Positions 26,759 through 34,872 of a stretch of DNA of 47,133 nucleotides are shown one piece after another. The stretch is from Candidatus Latescibacterota bacterium (lineage in GTDB: Bacteria; Latescibacterota; UBA2968; GCA-2709665): the NCBI GenBank assembly GCA_021295655.1, contig JAGWBX010000020.1, forward strand, positions 1 through 47,133, written 5' to 3'. The notes beneath the pieces are model-generated. The model ran no database searches, was not told the origin of the DNA, and saw only the letters and a program-made list of their open reading frames with translations. Each line of letters opens with the position of its first letter. The stretch's first letter is position 1. The translations under genes were made by a program, and so were the position numbers.

Positions 26759-26876
26759 GCGAAAACTCCTGTTTCCGTGGCTCGAATCAGCGCGATTCTG
26801 CCGCACGGGAACGGCCTGTCACGAAATGCGGCTCGTGCGCGTTCACGCCGCTTTCTTCGCGGTACTTGCGATTTGG

Positions 26877-27509
26877 TTACGGGAGGTCGAGCATTTTGTG
26901 GATCCTGCACGACAGCCGCCATGCGGGGTGCCGTTTGAGGATGTCGAGGGTCTTCACGATATATTCAGGTTTGCTCGACTCGGGTTGGAGGTAGACGTAC
27001 CTGGCACGGTCTTCTTCTACCATGTCTTCCACAAAGTGTTTGCCGACCACGTATTTGAGCTCCGTAATGTACCGGAGACCACCCGCGATGGATTTTCTCT
27101 TGGGAGAGACGGTCCAGTGTTCGATGAGGTCGTAGAGGTCCGGGTCCGGGTCGATCGCGCCGTTGGTCTCGATATGGATGCGGTAGTCCCCGGACCGCAG
27201 TTTCCGGCAAAGCGGTACGATGTTCTGACCGAGGGGTTCTCCGCCGGTCAGGCAGACCCAGGTGGCGGGGTGGCGGCCGACGTCGGCCAGGATTTCGCCG
27301 ATATCGAGTTCCGTGTACGTATCGAATTCGGTGTCGCAGAAGAAGCAGCGCAGATTGCATCTGGCGAGGCGTACGAATGTGGTGGGTTGACCGACGCGCA
27401 CGCCTTCACCTTCTATGGAGTAGAAGATCTCGTTGATCTGCAGCGTCCGGCCGTCTTCGCGCCAGAGCGGCATCCGGTCGGTGGGCGCGCGAGGGATGCC
27501 TTCCAGCAT
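26877..27509 (-). CDS. queE: 7-carboxy-7-deazaguanine synthase QueE (radical SAM)
   Basis: Radical SAM enzyme making 7-carboxy-7-deazaguanine, precursor of queuosine; about 210 residues. The motif is C51-x3-C55-x2-C58 (CNLRCFFC), embedded in QINEIFYSIEGEG...FVRLARCNLRCFFCDT. LTGGEPL and HIETNGAI (SAM and substrate loops) are present. ATG at 27509 chosen by family N-terminus; the frame is open to 27623, and an ATG 12 codons further in is possible. No other queuosine genes are in the window. It is probably transcribed from the divergent region before 27853. Confidence 0.9.
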   Translation of the reverse strand: MLEGIPRAPTDRMPLWREDGRTLQINEIFYSIEGEGVRVGQPTTFVRLARCNLRCFFCDTEFDTYTELDIGEILADVGRHPATWVCLTGGEPLGQNIVPLCRKLRSGDYRIHIETNGAIDPDPDLYDLIEHWTVSPKRKSIAGGLRYITELKYVVGKHFVEDMVEEDRARYVYLQPESSKPEYIVKTLDILKRHPAWRLSCRIHKMLDLP

Positions 27510-27616
27510 GTCGGGGTCTCTGGCGGACAAAAAGGGCTCCGGACGGTCGGCGTGACGGGAGTGTATCCAGGACGATTGAAATAATGGAAAACCGGGACAT
27601 GAGACAAGGAAAATTC

Positions 27617-27645
27617 TTGACAACGTTCACCGGCCCCTCAATATT
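27617..27645 (+). promoter_or_regulatory. Possible promoter upstream of the HAD gene
   Basis: TTGACA (27617-27622), spacer of 17, AATATT (27640-27645). The -35 is perfect, the -10 weak. The predicted transcript begins right at the hairpin of the next entry. The interval 27510-27852 otherwise holds only that hairpin and a repeat copy. Confidence 0.4.
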
Positions 27646-27655
27646 GTCGACCGTT

Positions 27656-27687
27656 CGGAGCATCCACAGGGGAACGCTCCGTTTTTT
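27656..27687 (+). terminator. Intrinsic terminator in the queE/HAD intergenic region
   Basis: CGGAGC (27656-27661), 14-base loop, GCTCCG (27676-27681), then six T. It lies a few bases after a candidate transcription start and 165 bases before the HAD start codon, with no gene on the + strand to terminate, so it may cut short a leader transcript. Confidence 0.5.
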
Positions 27688-27758
27688 ATTACTGAGAATT
27701 CGCGCGTTTCACGGACCCTCCCACGCGGGCCGGCGGACCGTTCGAGCCGGTGGCGGGC

Positions 27759-27850
27759 TCACGACGTTACGACATACGCCGTCTCGCGCCGATGCCTTTT
27801 GTGCTTTTTGCGGCCAAATTGACGGTTCCTTACTTCGAATTGAGGTAAAC
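27759..27850 (+). repeat. Repeat family R2, copy 1, supplying the HAD gene's ribosome-binding site
   Basis: About 92 bases that align with 29582-29674: shared blocks include CGTTACGA, CACCGAT/GCGCCGATGCCTT, TGTGC and a final TTCRAATTGRGGTTAAAC-like end. In this copy the end (GAGGTAAACGT) lies directly before the GTG at 27853 and gives its Shine-Dalgarno. Confidence 0.55.
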
Positions 27851-27852
27851 GT

Positions 27853-28533
27853 GTGACGGATCGCAGATTCGAAGCGGTTATATTCGACGTGGACGGCGTG
27901 ATTGTGGATTCAGAGTCGGTTTACTGCGAGACGTTCAACACCACGTTGGGAAATTATGGCGCCCGGATGAGCCGCGAGGATTATGCGGTCTGCGTGGGCC
28001 ATCCCGTCGAGGATAACAGCGCGTACGCCGTGGAACGATACGGGTTGGACGTGGCGCCCGCCGCATTCCGCGAGATCTGGATGGATCGATTCGAGAAGGC
28101 GATCTCGAATCCCGATCGGGTGCTGCCGATGCCGGAGATTCTGGAACTGATGGCGCACGTCCGTGCCCGCGGCTACCCGCTCGCGGTGGCGTCGTCCACG
28201 CAGCGGAACCGCATGATGAAGACGCTGAACAGCGGCCTGCTGTCCAGGTTGGACGGCGTTGACAGGTTGTCCGACGTGTTCGACGTGATGCTGTCAGGCA
28301 GCGACGTGGAACGGCTGAAACCGGCGCCGGATATCTATCTGCTTGCGGCCGGGAAATTGAACGTCGGACCGGATCGGTGTGCGGTCATCGAAGATAGCGA
28401 GGCGGGCGTCAAAGCCGGCAAGGCCGCGGGGATGACCGTGTTCGCGGCGCCCAATTTTTTCACCGCGCGTCAACGGCACGACGAGGCGGATTTCACACTG
28501 GGCGGGCTGGCGGAAGCGATACGGCATTTCTGA
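27853..28533 (+). CDS. HAD-superfamily phosphatase, beta-phosphoglucomutase-like
   Basis: 226-residue haloacid-dehalogenase hydrolase of the beta-PGM/phosphatase-like subfamily. Motif I FDVDGVIVDSE (nucleophile Asp near residue 11), motif II VASST (about 116), Lys in LKPAPDIYLLAA and motif IV VIEDSEAGVKAGKAAGM are all intact; a helical cap lies between motifs I and II. GTG at 27853, seven bases after GAGG contributed by repeat R2. Substrate unknown, probably a sugar phosphate or phosphoglycolate-like compound. Convergent with the epimerase gene at 28582. Confidence 0.92.
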   Translation: MTDRRFEAVIFDVDGVIVDSESVYCETFNTTLGNYGARMSREDYAVCVGHPVEDNSAYAVERYGLDVAPAAFREIWMDRFEKAISNPDRVLPMPEILELMAHVRARGYPLAVASSTQRNRMMKTLNSGLLSRLDGVDRLSDVFDVMLSGSDVERLKPAPDIYLLAAGKLNVGPDRCAVIEDSEAGVKAGKAAGMTVFAAPNFFTARQRHDEADFTLGGLAEAIRHF

Positions 28534-28581
28534 AACCGGCTGCGGTCCGGCAATCCGGGCCGCCCGTTTCGGTCCCAACCT

Positions 28582-29304
28582 TCAGACATGGGTCTCTGCG
28601 TCGTCTTCAGGGGCGTAGCCGAGTTCCTCGCGGGCGTTTCGGAGGTCCCAGTACGCGCGGGTATTGTTCGATATGCCGTAATAGATGCCGAAATGGACGT
28701 TGGTTTCGATGCTGCATCGTACGAGCTGAACGGTGTCGCGGTGGCTGAGCCAGGACGCGAGGATCCGGTCGCTCGTGCGGTTGATGACCGAGTCGGCGGG
28801 CTGAAAGGATCCGATCCGCAGGCAGATCACCGAAAGCCCGAATGCGTCCGCGTAGTACCGGCCCAGGTCCTCGCCGTAAGCCTTGCTGGCCCCGTAGAAG
28901 CTGTCCGGCCGCGCGTTCACCTCGGTCGTGGTTCCAATGCCGTTTTTTTCGTAATATCCTGTAACGTGGTTGCTGCTGGCGAACACGACGCGGCGGGCGC
29001 CTGTACGGTGGGCCGCCTCGTAAACGGTGTAGGTTCCGCGGATATTCGCCTCGAGGATATCTTCGAAGGAAGCGCTCCCGTTTGGGTTCCCGGCCATGTG
29101 GACCACGGTGTCCACACCCTTCACCGCCGCAATGACCTTTTCCATATCGGTAACGCTTGAAACGTGCACGTCTTCACCGGGGCGTGCCGGCAGGACGGTG
29201 TTGTGATACAGCAGTCTGAGGCGGTAGTCGTCCTTCAATCCCTCTTGCAGAACGCGACCGATCCTGCCGGCGGCGCCTGTGATGAGGATTTTCTTCCTTT
29301 GCAC
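28582..29304 (-). CDS. NAD-dependent epimerase/dehydratase family protein
   Basis: Short-chain (extended) Rossmann protein, 240 residues. It opens with KKILITGAAGRIGRVL (NAD-binding GxxGxxG) and has the active-site YGASK (Y-x3-K) preceded by SSNHVTGYY. It resembles the uronate dehydrogenase/epimerase group, and shares the SSNHxT and FYGxxKA pattern with the protein at 45324. Start GTG 29304 with AAGGG about eight bases upstream; the frame upstream is AT-rich repeat DNA. Likely role: oxidation or epimerisation of a sugar or uronic acid. Confidence 0.88.
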   Translation of the reverse strand: MQRKKILITGAAGRIGRVLQEGLKDDYRLRLLYHNTVLPARPGEDVHVSSVTDMEKVIAAVKGVDTVVHMAGNPNGSASFEDILEANIRGTYTVYEAAHRTGARRVVFASSNHVTGYYEKNGIGTTTEVNARPDSFYGASKAYGEDLGRYYADAFGLSVICLRIGSFQPADSVINRTSDRILASWLSHRDTVQLVRCSIETNVHFGIYYGISNNTRAYWDLRNAREELGYAPEDDAETHV

Positions 29305-29340
29305 GTTGTGCCCTTCGTTTAACCTTGTTTCGTCGTTTTT

Positions 29341-29518
29341 CGGGGAGGTTAAATCGAATATACGCAATTGAAAAAAGGCGATTTAACTTCGGATTACCAG
29401 GATACACCAGGTCACTGGGCGTGAACGGAAAAAACGTCCTTTTGAACGACTTCAATACCCCGTTTCTGCAGATTTCCCCCGCGGTGTTGTCTTGCTGTAT
29501 CTTACGAATTGAGGCTGA
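29341..29518 (+). repeat. Repeat family R1, copy A
   Basis: About 178 bases matching the reverse complement of 42467-42645 along its length. The left part has an internal inverted repeat GTTAAATCG...CGATTTAAC (29349-29386). The core CCAGGATACACCAGGTCACT is shared by all three copies, and the right end is CGAATTGAGGCT. Lies upstream of the epimerase gene, pointing away from it. No protein is encoded. The wider gap 29305-29742 holds only this copy and R2 copy 2. Confidence 0.75.
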
Positions 29519-29581
29519 CTGCCAAAAACCGCTATCCGGTTGCCGGGCGTATAGCCGAGAGACAACGTAATATCTGCGGGA

Positions 29582-29674
29582 TCACGGCGTTACGAAAAAC
29601 GTCGTTACGCACCGATACCTTCTGTGCCTTAGGTGGCCATTTAAGCGCTTATCTTTTTTCAAATTGGGGTTAAA
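29582..29674 (+). repeat. Repeat family R2, copy 2, followed by a dead-end short frame
   Basis: Aligns with 27759-27850. It ends CAAATTGGGGTTAAACA and is followed by GTG and an 18-codon frame (MSLDLLSAHRRRRSEVRS) that stops at once, so no gene follows here. Together with R1 copy A the ends form an imperfect inverted repeat (GGTTAAATCG...CAATTGAAAAAAG at 29347; the complement GTTTAACCCCAATTTG at 29674). Confidence 0.5.
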
Positions 29675-29742
29675 CAGTGAGTCTTGATCTGTTGTCTGCG
29701 CACCGTCGACGGCGCAGCGAGGTGCGCTCCTGAAGCCGGCCC

Positions 29743-30579
29743 TCAATGCGGCTTGACACCGGCCCATTCGGGAAGGAGCCTGGCGGCATTGTTCCAGAGA
29801 ACGTCTCGCTTGGTTGCTTCGGACAGACCGGCGCCCAGGGTTTTTCCCAGGCATTGGCCGAAGAGGCGGACCGGCAGGTCGGACGCGAAGACGACGCGAC
29901 GGCCGCCCAGCGCGTCCACGGCGGTTTCGACGATACCGGCCTCAGGATCCCCGCCGCCGGTGTCTACCACCAGGTTCGGGCAGTGGGCGACGTGCTCAAC
30001 GCCCCGGAGCCCGCACCCGTTGAGGTGGGCCATGATGATCCTGGCGCCTGGGTGCCTGCGCGCCAGGTCGGCCACGTCCTGCGGAAAGGACTCGCCAGCC
30101 AGGTTGCCGGTGGTCTTGTCCCATGCGTGCTGCAGAACGGGCACGCCGAGTTCAACGGCGCGCTGCATTATCGGGTCCAGTCCGGCATCGGTGGCCCGGC
30201 GCGCCACCCATAGTTTGATTCCACACATACGCTCTTGAACGATGCACCGGTTTATTTCGTCGACGGATGCGTCGGGATAGGCGGGATTGACGTAACAGAA
30301 GGGAAGAAAGGCGTCAGGCGCCTGATCGCGCATCCTCAGATTGTAGTCGTTGCCGTTCCGGCAGTGTCGCATTGCGGGGTCATGAAGGCGGCTGCCGGCG
30401 CCCGATTCGGGATGCAGCAGAAAGATGCACATCTTCGTGATCCCCGCCCGTCCGGCGGCGTCCAGGATCCGCTTGGCATCGGTCATTACGGATGCCGCGC
30501 CCGTGCCGAGCGGGTGGACGTGTACGTCCAGTACGTCGCAGGGTGGCTTGAGTCTCTCTCTCAACGTGTTCAGGTTCAC
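29743..30579 (-). CDS. Amidohydrolase-2-like metal-dependent hydrolase (paralogue of 31418)
   Basis: 278-residue TIM-barrel protein of the amidohydrolase_2 (ACMSD-like) family, which includes decarboxylases and lactonases. The HVHPLG metal motif is at residues 20-25; IIMAHLNGCG carries the next metal His and FASDLPV the C-terminal Asp. It shares a distinctive block, FCYVNPxYP and IKLWVARRATDxGLDPI, with the protein at 31418, so the two are recent paralogues. GTG start at 30579. Last of three amidohydrolases transcribed leftward; 12 bases after its neighbour. Confidence 0.82.
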   Translation of the reverse strand: MNLNTLRERLKPPCDVLDVHVHPLGTGAASVMTDAKRILDAAGRAGITKMCIFLLHPESGAGSRLHDPAMRHCRNGNDYNLRMRDQAPDAFLPFCYVNPAYPDASVDEINRCIVQERMCGIKLWVARRATDAGLDPIMQRAVELGVPVLQHAWDKTTGNLAGESFPQDVADLARRHPGARIIMAHLNGCGLRGVEHVAHCPNLVVDTGGGDPEAGIVETAVDALGGRRVVFASDLPVRLFGQCLGKTLGAGLSEATKRDVLWNNAARLLPEWAGVKPH

Positions 30580-30591
30580 CGTAACCCCCCG

Positions 30592-31344
30592 TTACCAGTT
30601 GACGATTCGCTCGGCGTTACCCCCCAGGATGGCGGCCGCGTCGTCGTCGGAGAGGTCGGTGACGACCCGCGAAAGCGCTGAATAGGGGATGAAGAGCGGC
30701 GCATGAGAGCCGAACAGCAGTTTGTCTCTCAGTCCGTCTTCCACCAGCACCTTCACCGCATCCATGCCGTCCGAATGGGAGACATCCGCGTAGAGGTTGG
30801 GGAGTTGCAGGAGTCTGCCCCCAAGTCCCCGGATTTCACCCGTGCGTGGCCCTCCGATGATGACGAGAAGACCGGGATGGCGCTGTGCGGCATCCGCGAT
30901 TTCGGATGCGGGCACGTCAGGTACCTGCGCGAGGGGATTTTGCCTTCGGGGGTCTTCGAGCCGCGTCTGCACGATGACCCCGAGGCCGGCACGGGCCAGG
31001 GCCGCGAACAGGTCGGACGCGAATTCCAGATCGTACCCGCAATAGGCGGGAAGGAGTTTGACCAGGCGGACACGGGGTTGCTCTTTCGCACGCTCGAGTT
31101 CGTCGCGCCACGTGGCGATGGTGGGATCCAGAATGGGTACCGGCCAGACGTCGTCGGTCGCGTCCGATGCGGCGTAGAGACCGTCGTTGAATCGATGCGG
31201 GTTGCGGCACCACGCGGCGTCGAGCGGCGAGACGCACATGCGTTCCACGCCGTATTCCCTGAGGGAGGCGCGAACGGCGTCAAGGGCGCCCTCAACGGGA
31301 TGGGAAGGCCAGTGTCCGGTATAGGCGTTGATGTCGATGATCAT
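30592..31344 (-). CDS. Amidohydrolase-2-like metal-dependent hydrolase
   Basis: 250 residues, amidohydrolase_2 family but divergent: the usual N-terminal HxH is replaced by DINAYTGHWP, so a metal ligand pair may be absent or altered. LVIIGGPRTG replaces the common H-containing strand, and LLFGSHAPLFIPYSAL ends the barrel. This suggests either a different metal site or a non-hydrolytic role. It lies between the two paralogues at 29743 and 31418 and is probably co-transcribed with them. Confidence 0.72.
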   Translation of the reverse strand: MIIDINAYTGHWPSHPVEGALDAVRASLREYGVERMCVSPLDAAWCRNPHRFNDGLYAASDATDDVWPVPILDPTIATWRDELERAKEQPRVRLVKLLPAYCGYDLEFASDLFAALARAGLGVIVQTRLEDPRRQNPLAQVPDVPASEIADAAQRHPGLLVIIGGPRTGEIRGLGGRLLQLPNLYADVSHSDGMDAVKVLVEDGLRDKLLFGSHAPLFIPYSALSRVVTDLSDDDAAAILGGNAERIVNW

Positions 31345-31417
31345 GGTGTTCTCCCCGGCGCAGATTTCATTCGGATCGATGGTTGGGTTACGCCGCTCCG
31401 GCCCGCCCGACGTCCGG

Positions 31418-32251
31418 TCAGAGGGTCCGGACGCCGGACCATGCCGGCAGAAGGCGGGCGGTGTTGTTCCAGAGGATCTCTTTCTTGACCGCCTCCGGAA
31501 GATCGGTTCCGAGCGTCTTGCCGAGTTGCACGCCGAAGTGGCGGATCGGAGCGTCGGACCCGAAGACGATGCGCCCGGTGCCGATGGTCGATGCAGCCGC
31601 TTCGACGATGCCGCTGTCCGGGTCTCCTCCGGAGGTATCGACGTAGATGTTCGGGCAGTCCGCCACGGCTTCCATGCCCGCCAGCCCGCAGCCGTTCATG
31701 TGAGCCATGATGATATTGGCCTCCGGGTGGCGCCGCGCCAGGTGGGCCACGTCGGCAGGAAAGGATTCGCCCACAAGATTGCCGTCCGTCTTGATCCACG
31801 CGTGCTGCAGCACCGGGACTCCGAATTGTACGGCGCGTTCCAGGATGGGGTCCAGGCCCGGATCCGTGGCGCGGCGGGCGACCCACAGCTTGATTCCGCT
31901 CATGCGCTCGCTTTCGATGCAGCGGTCTATTTCCGCAACGGATTCCAGAGGGTACATCGGGTTGACGTAACAGAAGGGGATGAAGATATCGGGCGCCAGA
32001 TCCCGCATCGCCAGGGCATAGTCGTTGGCCTGCCTGAACGCTTCAACCGATGGTTCTCTGGGGCACGTGGTGTACAGTGAAAACAGGCACATCTTTGCCA
32101 CCCCCGCACGCGCGGCGGATTCGATAATGAGGCGTGCGTCTTCCTTGGCGCCGGCTATCCTGTAAAGCCCGAAGCAATCCAACGGATGCACGTGGACGTC
32201 CAGGGCAGGACAGGGCGGTTTCAGGCGGTCCGACAATTCGGAACGCGTCAT
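31418..32251 (-). CDS. Amidohydrolase-2-like metal-dependent hydrolase (paralogue of 29743)
   Basis: 277 residues. HVHPLD metal motif (20-25), IIMAHMNGCG and FGSDAPIRHFG with the catalytic Asp. About half of the residues match the 29743 protein by eye, over the whole length. ATG at 32251 with GGGAG upstream; first gene of the three, behind the promoter at 32348-32376. Substrate unknown; the neighbourhood of sugar enzymes suggests a lactone or acylated sugar derivative. Confidence 0.82.
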   Translation of the reverse strand: MTRSELSDRLKPPCPALDVHVHPLDCFGLYRIAGAKEDARLIIESAARAGVAKMCLFSLYTTCPREPSVEAFRQANDYALAMRDLAPDIFIPFCYVNPMYPLESVAEIDRCIESERMSGIKLWVARRATDPGLDPILERAVQFGVPVLQHAWIKTDGNLVGESFPADVAHLARRHPEANIIMAHMNGCGLAGMEAVADCPNIYVDTSGGDPDSGIVEAAASTIGTGRIVFGSDAPIRHFGVQLGKTLGTDLPEAVKKEILWNNTARLLPAWSGVRTL

Positions 32252-32347
32252 CGCGTATCTCCCGGATGAGGCATCTCGTGTATGCTGATAGCAAGCGCTG
32301 CGGGCGTTTTTTTCCGATTATTCCCCTTGCCCCCGCAACGGGACCTA

Positions 32348-32376
32348 TATATAATTAACTTACGGCGAATTGTCAG
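32348..32376 (-). promoter_or_regulatory. Sigma-70 promoter of the amidohydrolase cluster
   Basis: On the minus strand, -35 CTGACA (32376-32371), 17-base spacer, -10 TATATA (32353-32348), start near 32341, about 90 bases before the ATG at 32251. The remaining 170 bases up to 32551 on the + side show no clear signal beyond the next gene's ribosome-binding site. Confidence 0.65.
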
Positions 32377-32551
32377 CAGATTTCGACCCCGCCGGCGCAG
32401 ATTCAGGACGTCGATGCCGCGATATCAAGGAACCCGAACTGCCTCGACGTTCGGACGGCGGATACGGATTCGGTCGACATGCGGCGCAGGCGCGATAACC
32501 GGCGGTCGGAAGCTCGTGCGTTGAGAGGTCGGACCCGGAAACGGGAAAAAC

Positions 32552-33313
32552 ATGAAAGCAATCGTCATTGCCGCGGGATACGCCACACGTCTTTACCCTC
32601 TGACGAAGAATTTCCCTAAGGGGCTTCTCAAGGTCGGCGGGCGCGCGATCATGGACTATCTCATGGACCAGATCGCGTCCGTTCCCGGGCTGGATGGGGT
32701 CTATCTGATCACCAACAGCCGGTTCGCCGGGCATTTCGAACGGTGGTCGGCCGGGTGGAACGGCCGTTTGAAAATTGACGTGATCGACGACGGGACCACC
32801 ACGAACGAAAATCGGCTTGGCGCGGTGGGGGACATCCGGTTCGCCGTTCGGGCGCGGTCCATTTCGGACGACGTTCTGGTGTGCGGTTCGGACAATCTGT
32901 TCCGGTTTCGACTGAAGGATCTGGTGGCGGATTTCCACGACAATCCGGTGGCCCATATCTGCGTATGTCGCGTGGACGACCCGAAGGACCGCAGGCGGCG
33001 CGGGATTGCAGTTCTGGATGAAGAGAACAGGGTCGTGAGGTTTAGCGAGAAGCCCGCCGAACCCGAGTCATGCTGGGGCTCGGCGGCGTTTTACGTATAC
33101 CCGGCATCCACGCTGAAGCGGTTCGACGAATACGTCGACAGCGGACGGACGACGGATGCGCCCGGGCACTTCGTCGAGTGGCTCTGCCACGTGGAGCCTG
33201 TGTATGCACACAGGCTCCGGGGAACAGCGATCGATATAGGTAGTCCCGAAACCCTGGAGCAGGCGAGGCGTGAATACGAGAAGACGGCCGGCCAACTGGA
33301 TTCTCCTTGGTGA
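32552..33313 (+). CDS. Sugar-phosphate nucleotidyltransferase
   Basis: 253 residues of the nucleotidyltransferase (NTP_transferase) family, which makes NDP-sugars from sugar-1-phosphate. The N-terminal signature KAIVIAAGYATRLYPLTKNFPKGLLKVGGRAI binds the nucleotide; CGSDNLFRF carries the metal Asp and VRFSEKPAEP the sugar-contact Lys. The short length (no left-handed beta-helix) suits a stand-alone pyrophosphorylase. ATG at 32552. It ends shortly before the secreted protein at 33354. Confidence 0.9.
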   Translation: MKAIVIAAGYATRLYPLTKNFPKGLLKVGGRAIMDYLMDQIASVPGLDGVYLITNSRFAGHFERWSAGWNGRLKIDVIDDGTTTNENRLGAVGDIRFAVRARSISDDVLVCGSDNLFRFRLKDLVADFHDNPVAHICVCRVDDPKDRRRRGIAVLDEENRVVRFSEKPAEPESCWGSAAFYVYPASTLKRFDEYVDSGRTTDAPGHFVEWLCHVEPVYAHRLRGTAIDIGSPETLEQARREYEKTAGQLDSPW

Positions 33314-33353
33314 ATTGTTGCGGATCAAAGCAGTAGATCGGGGGTGGTCTATC

Positions 33354-34802
33354 ATGCGCCGTCACTTCTCCCTGGGCGCGATGTTTCTCCTGTTGATTCC
33401 GGCTGCGGGGTTCGCCCACAGTCTGGGGGCGGATTTCGACGGGGACGGCGAGGTGGGGTTTTCGGATTTCCTGCTGTTCGCGGAAGCGTACGGGTCCTCC
33501 AGCGTCCGGTTTGATCTGAACGACGACGGCGAGGTGGGATTTAACGACTTTGTGCTGTTCGCGGCAGACTACGGCAAAGTCACGCACGAGGAGGGGGAGA
33601 CGGACGTTGGGGGGGGCCGTTCGACGTTCGAGGCGATACAGGACCATATATTCAATGAAAGCTGCATCAGCAGTTCCTGCCACAGTTCATCATGGGCGGC
33701 TGCCGGACTTTCGCTCGAACCGGACGTGACATACGATCAACTGGTGGGGCGGGTACCGCAGAACGCAAAAGCGCGGGAAGAGGGAATGCTGCTGGTAAAA
33801 GAAGGGGATCCCCAAAAGAGTTTTCTGATGACAAAGCTGACCGGGTCGGGGGTGGGGTACGGCGACCGGATGCCGAGGTCGTATTCCAGTCTCAGCGGTG
33901 TCGCCATCGACGCGATCCGGGCATGGATCGCGGCAGGGGCGCCCCGGGACAGCGTGGTGGCGGATGCACCCGACCTGGATCGCGTCCTGCACGGGACGGA
34001 GTTTTATTTTCAACCGCCGGCGCCGCCGGCGCGGGGGATTCAGCTTCACCTGAAACCCTTTGCAATCGGGCCGCGGTCGGAACGGGAGATCTTTTCAACA
34101 ACGCGGCTGGGTACGGCCGAAGACCTGATGGTGAACAAGATCGAGGTGGTGCAGCCGGAGGGCAGCCATCATTTCATTCTTTATCAGACGACGGACGAAA
34201 ACCCGCCCCCGCCGGGCGTTCGAGACCTGGATCCGATCGAGGCGCTCGGGATCTTCCGCAAACAGTTCGTCGTGGGCAGCCAGTCGCCGAAGGCCGTTTT
34301 CGATTTTCCCGATGGCACTGCGATTCCGATGCCGGCCGATGCGACCTATGAGCTGAACTCCCACTTTGTAAATGCGTCAGGCGAGAACACGCTCATCGGC
34401 GAGGTGTACGTCAATTTGCATACGATTCCGGCCGACAGTGTCAATGTAGTCGCGAAACCCATCTTCGTCAGCAATTTCGGCATCCGGGTCCCACCGGGTC
34501 AGACGGCGACGACCGGCCAGGACTGGACGTTAAGGCAGGACGTTAACGTGATCATGCTGTCCTCGCACATGCATCGCCACGGCCGCCGGTTCGACATTTT
34601 TCTGGGCGAGGAACGGATCTACAGGAGCGAGGAATGGGCCGAGCCGGTGACACTCCTGTTTAATCCGGTGCTTCAGGTCAAGGCGGGTGAAAGAGTGAGA
34701 TTCGAGTGTACCCACGAAAACGACGACAAGGACTTCACCATTCGATTCGGATTTACGGCCGAGAACGACGAGATGTGTATCATGCTGGGGTATTATTATT
34801 GA
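33354..34802 (+). CDS. Secreted protein: dockerin-like repeats, CX4CH cytochrome-like segment, copper monooxygenase-like C-terminus
   Basis: 482 residues. A signal peptide (MRRHFSLGAMFLLLIPAAGFA) is followed by two EF-hand/dockerin-type calcium repeats (DFDGDGEVGFSDF at 27-39, DLNDDGEVGFNDF at 54-66). Next comes a planctomycete-cytochrome-like segment with CISSSCH (104-110), a CX4CH heme motif rather than CX2CH, and the typical DRMPRS...AIRAWIAAGAP. The C-terminal half has GSHHFILY and SSHMHRHGRRF, reminiscent of type II copper ascorbate-dependent monooxygenases. ATG at 33354 chosen for the signal peptide; the frame is open to 33270. Probably extracytoplasmic oxidation, perhaps of sugars or lipids; function unproven. 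Confidence 0.75.
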   Translation: MRRHFSLGAMFLLLIPAAGFAHSLGADFDGDGEVGFSDFLLFAEAYGSSSVRFDLNDDGEVGFNDFVLFAADYGKVTHEEGETDVGGGRSTFEAIQDHIFNESCISSSCHSSSWAAAGLSLEPDVTYDQLVGRVPQNAKAREEGMLLVKEGDPQKSFLMTKLTGSGVGYGDRMPRSYSSLSGVAIDAIRAWIAAGAPRDSVVADAPDLDRVLHGTEFYFQPPAPPARGIQLHLKPFAIGPRSEREIFSTTRLGTAEDLMVNKIEVVQPEGSHHFILYQTTDENPPPPGVRDLDPIEALGIFRKQFVVGSQSPKAVFDFPDGTAIPMPADATYELNSHFVNASGENTLIGEVYVNLHTIPADSVNVVAKPIFVSNFGIRVPPGQTATTGQDWTLRQDVNVIMLSSHMHRHGRRFDIFLGEERIYRSEEWAEPVTLLFNPVLQVKAGERVRFECTHENDDKDFTIRFGFTAENDEMCIMLGYYY

Positions 34803-34872
34803 CAAACACGGAACCGATTTCCCGTACGGGATTCTCGCCGGAGGCAGTCTCGGTAAGGCGGATCGGAATCTC

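Noticed and set aside
26462..26760. T-box riboswitch upstream of thrS
   Set aside because: No GGGTGGNACCGCG-type T-box sequence; the leader up to the terminator is only about 90 bases.
28543..28562. Hairpin CGGTCCGG-CAAT-CCGGGCCG as terminator between convergent genes
   Set aside because: Stem is good, but only three T follow after CCC, so termination is not convincing.
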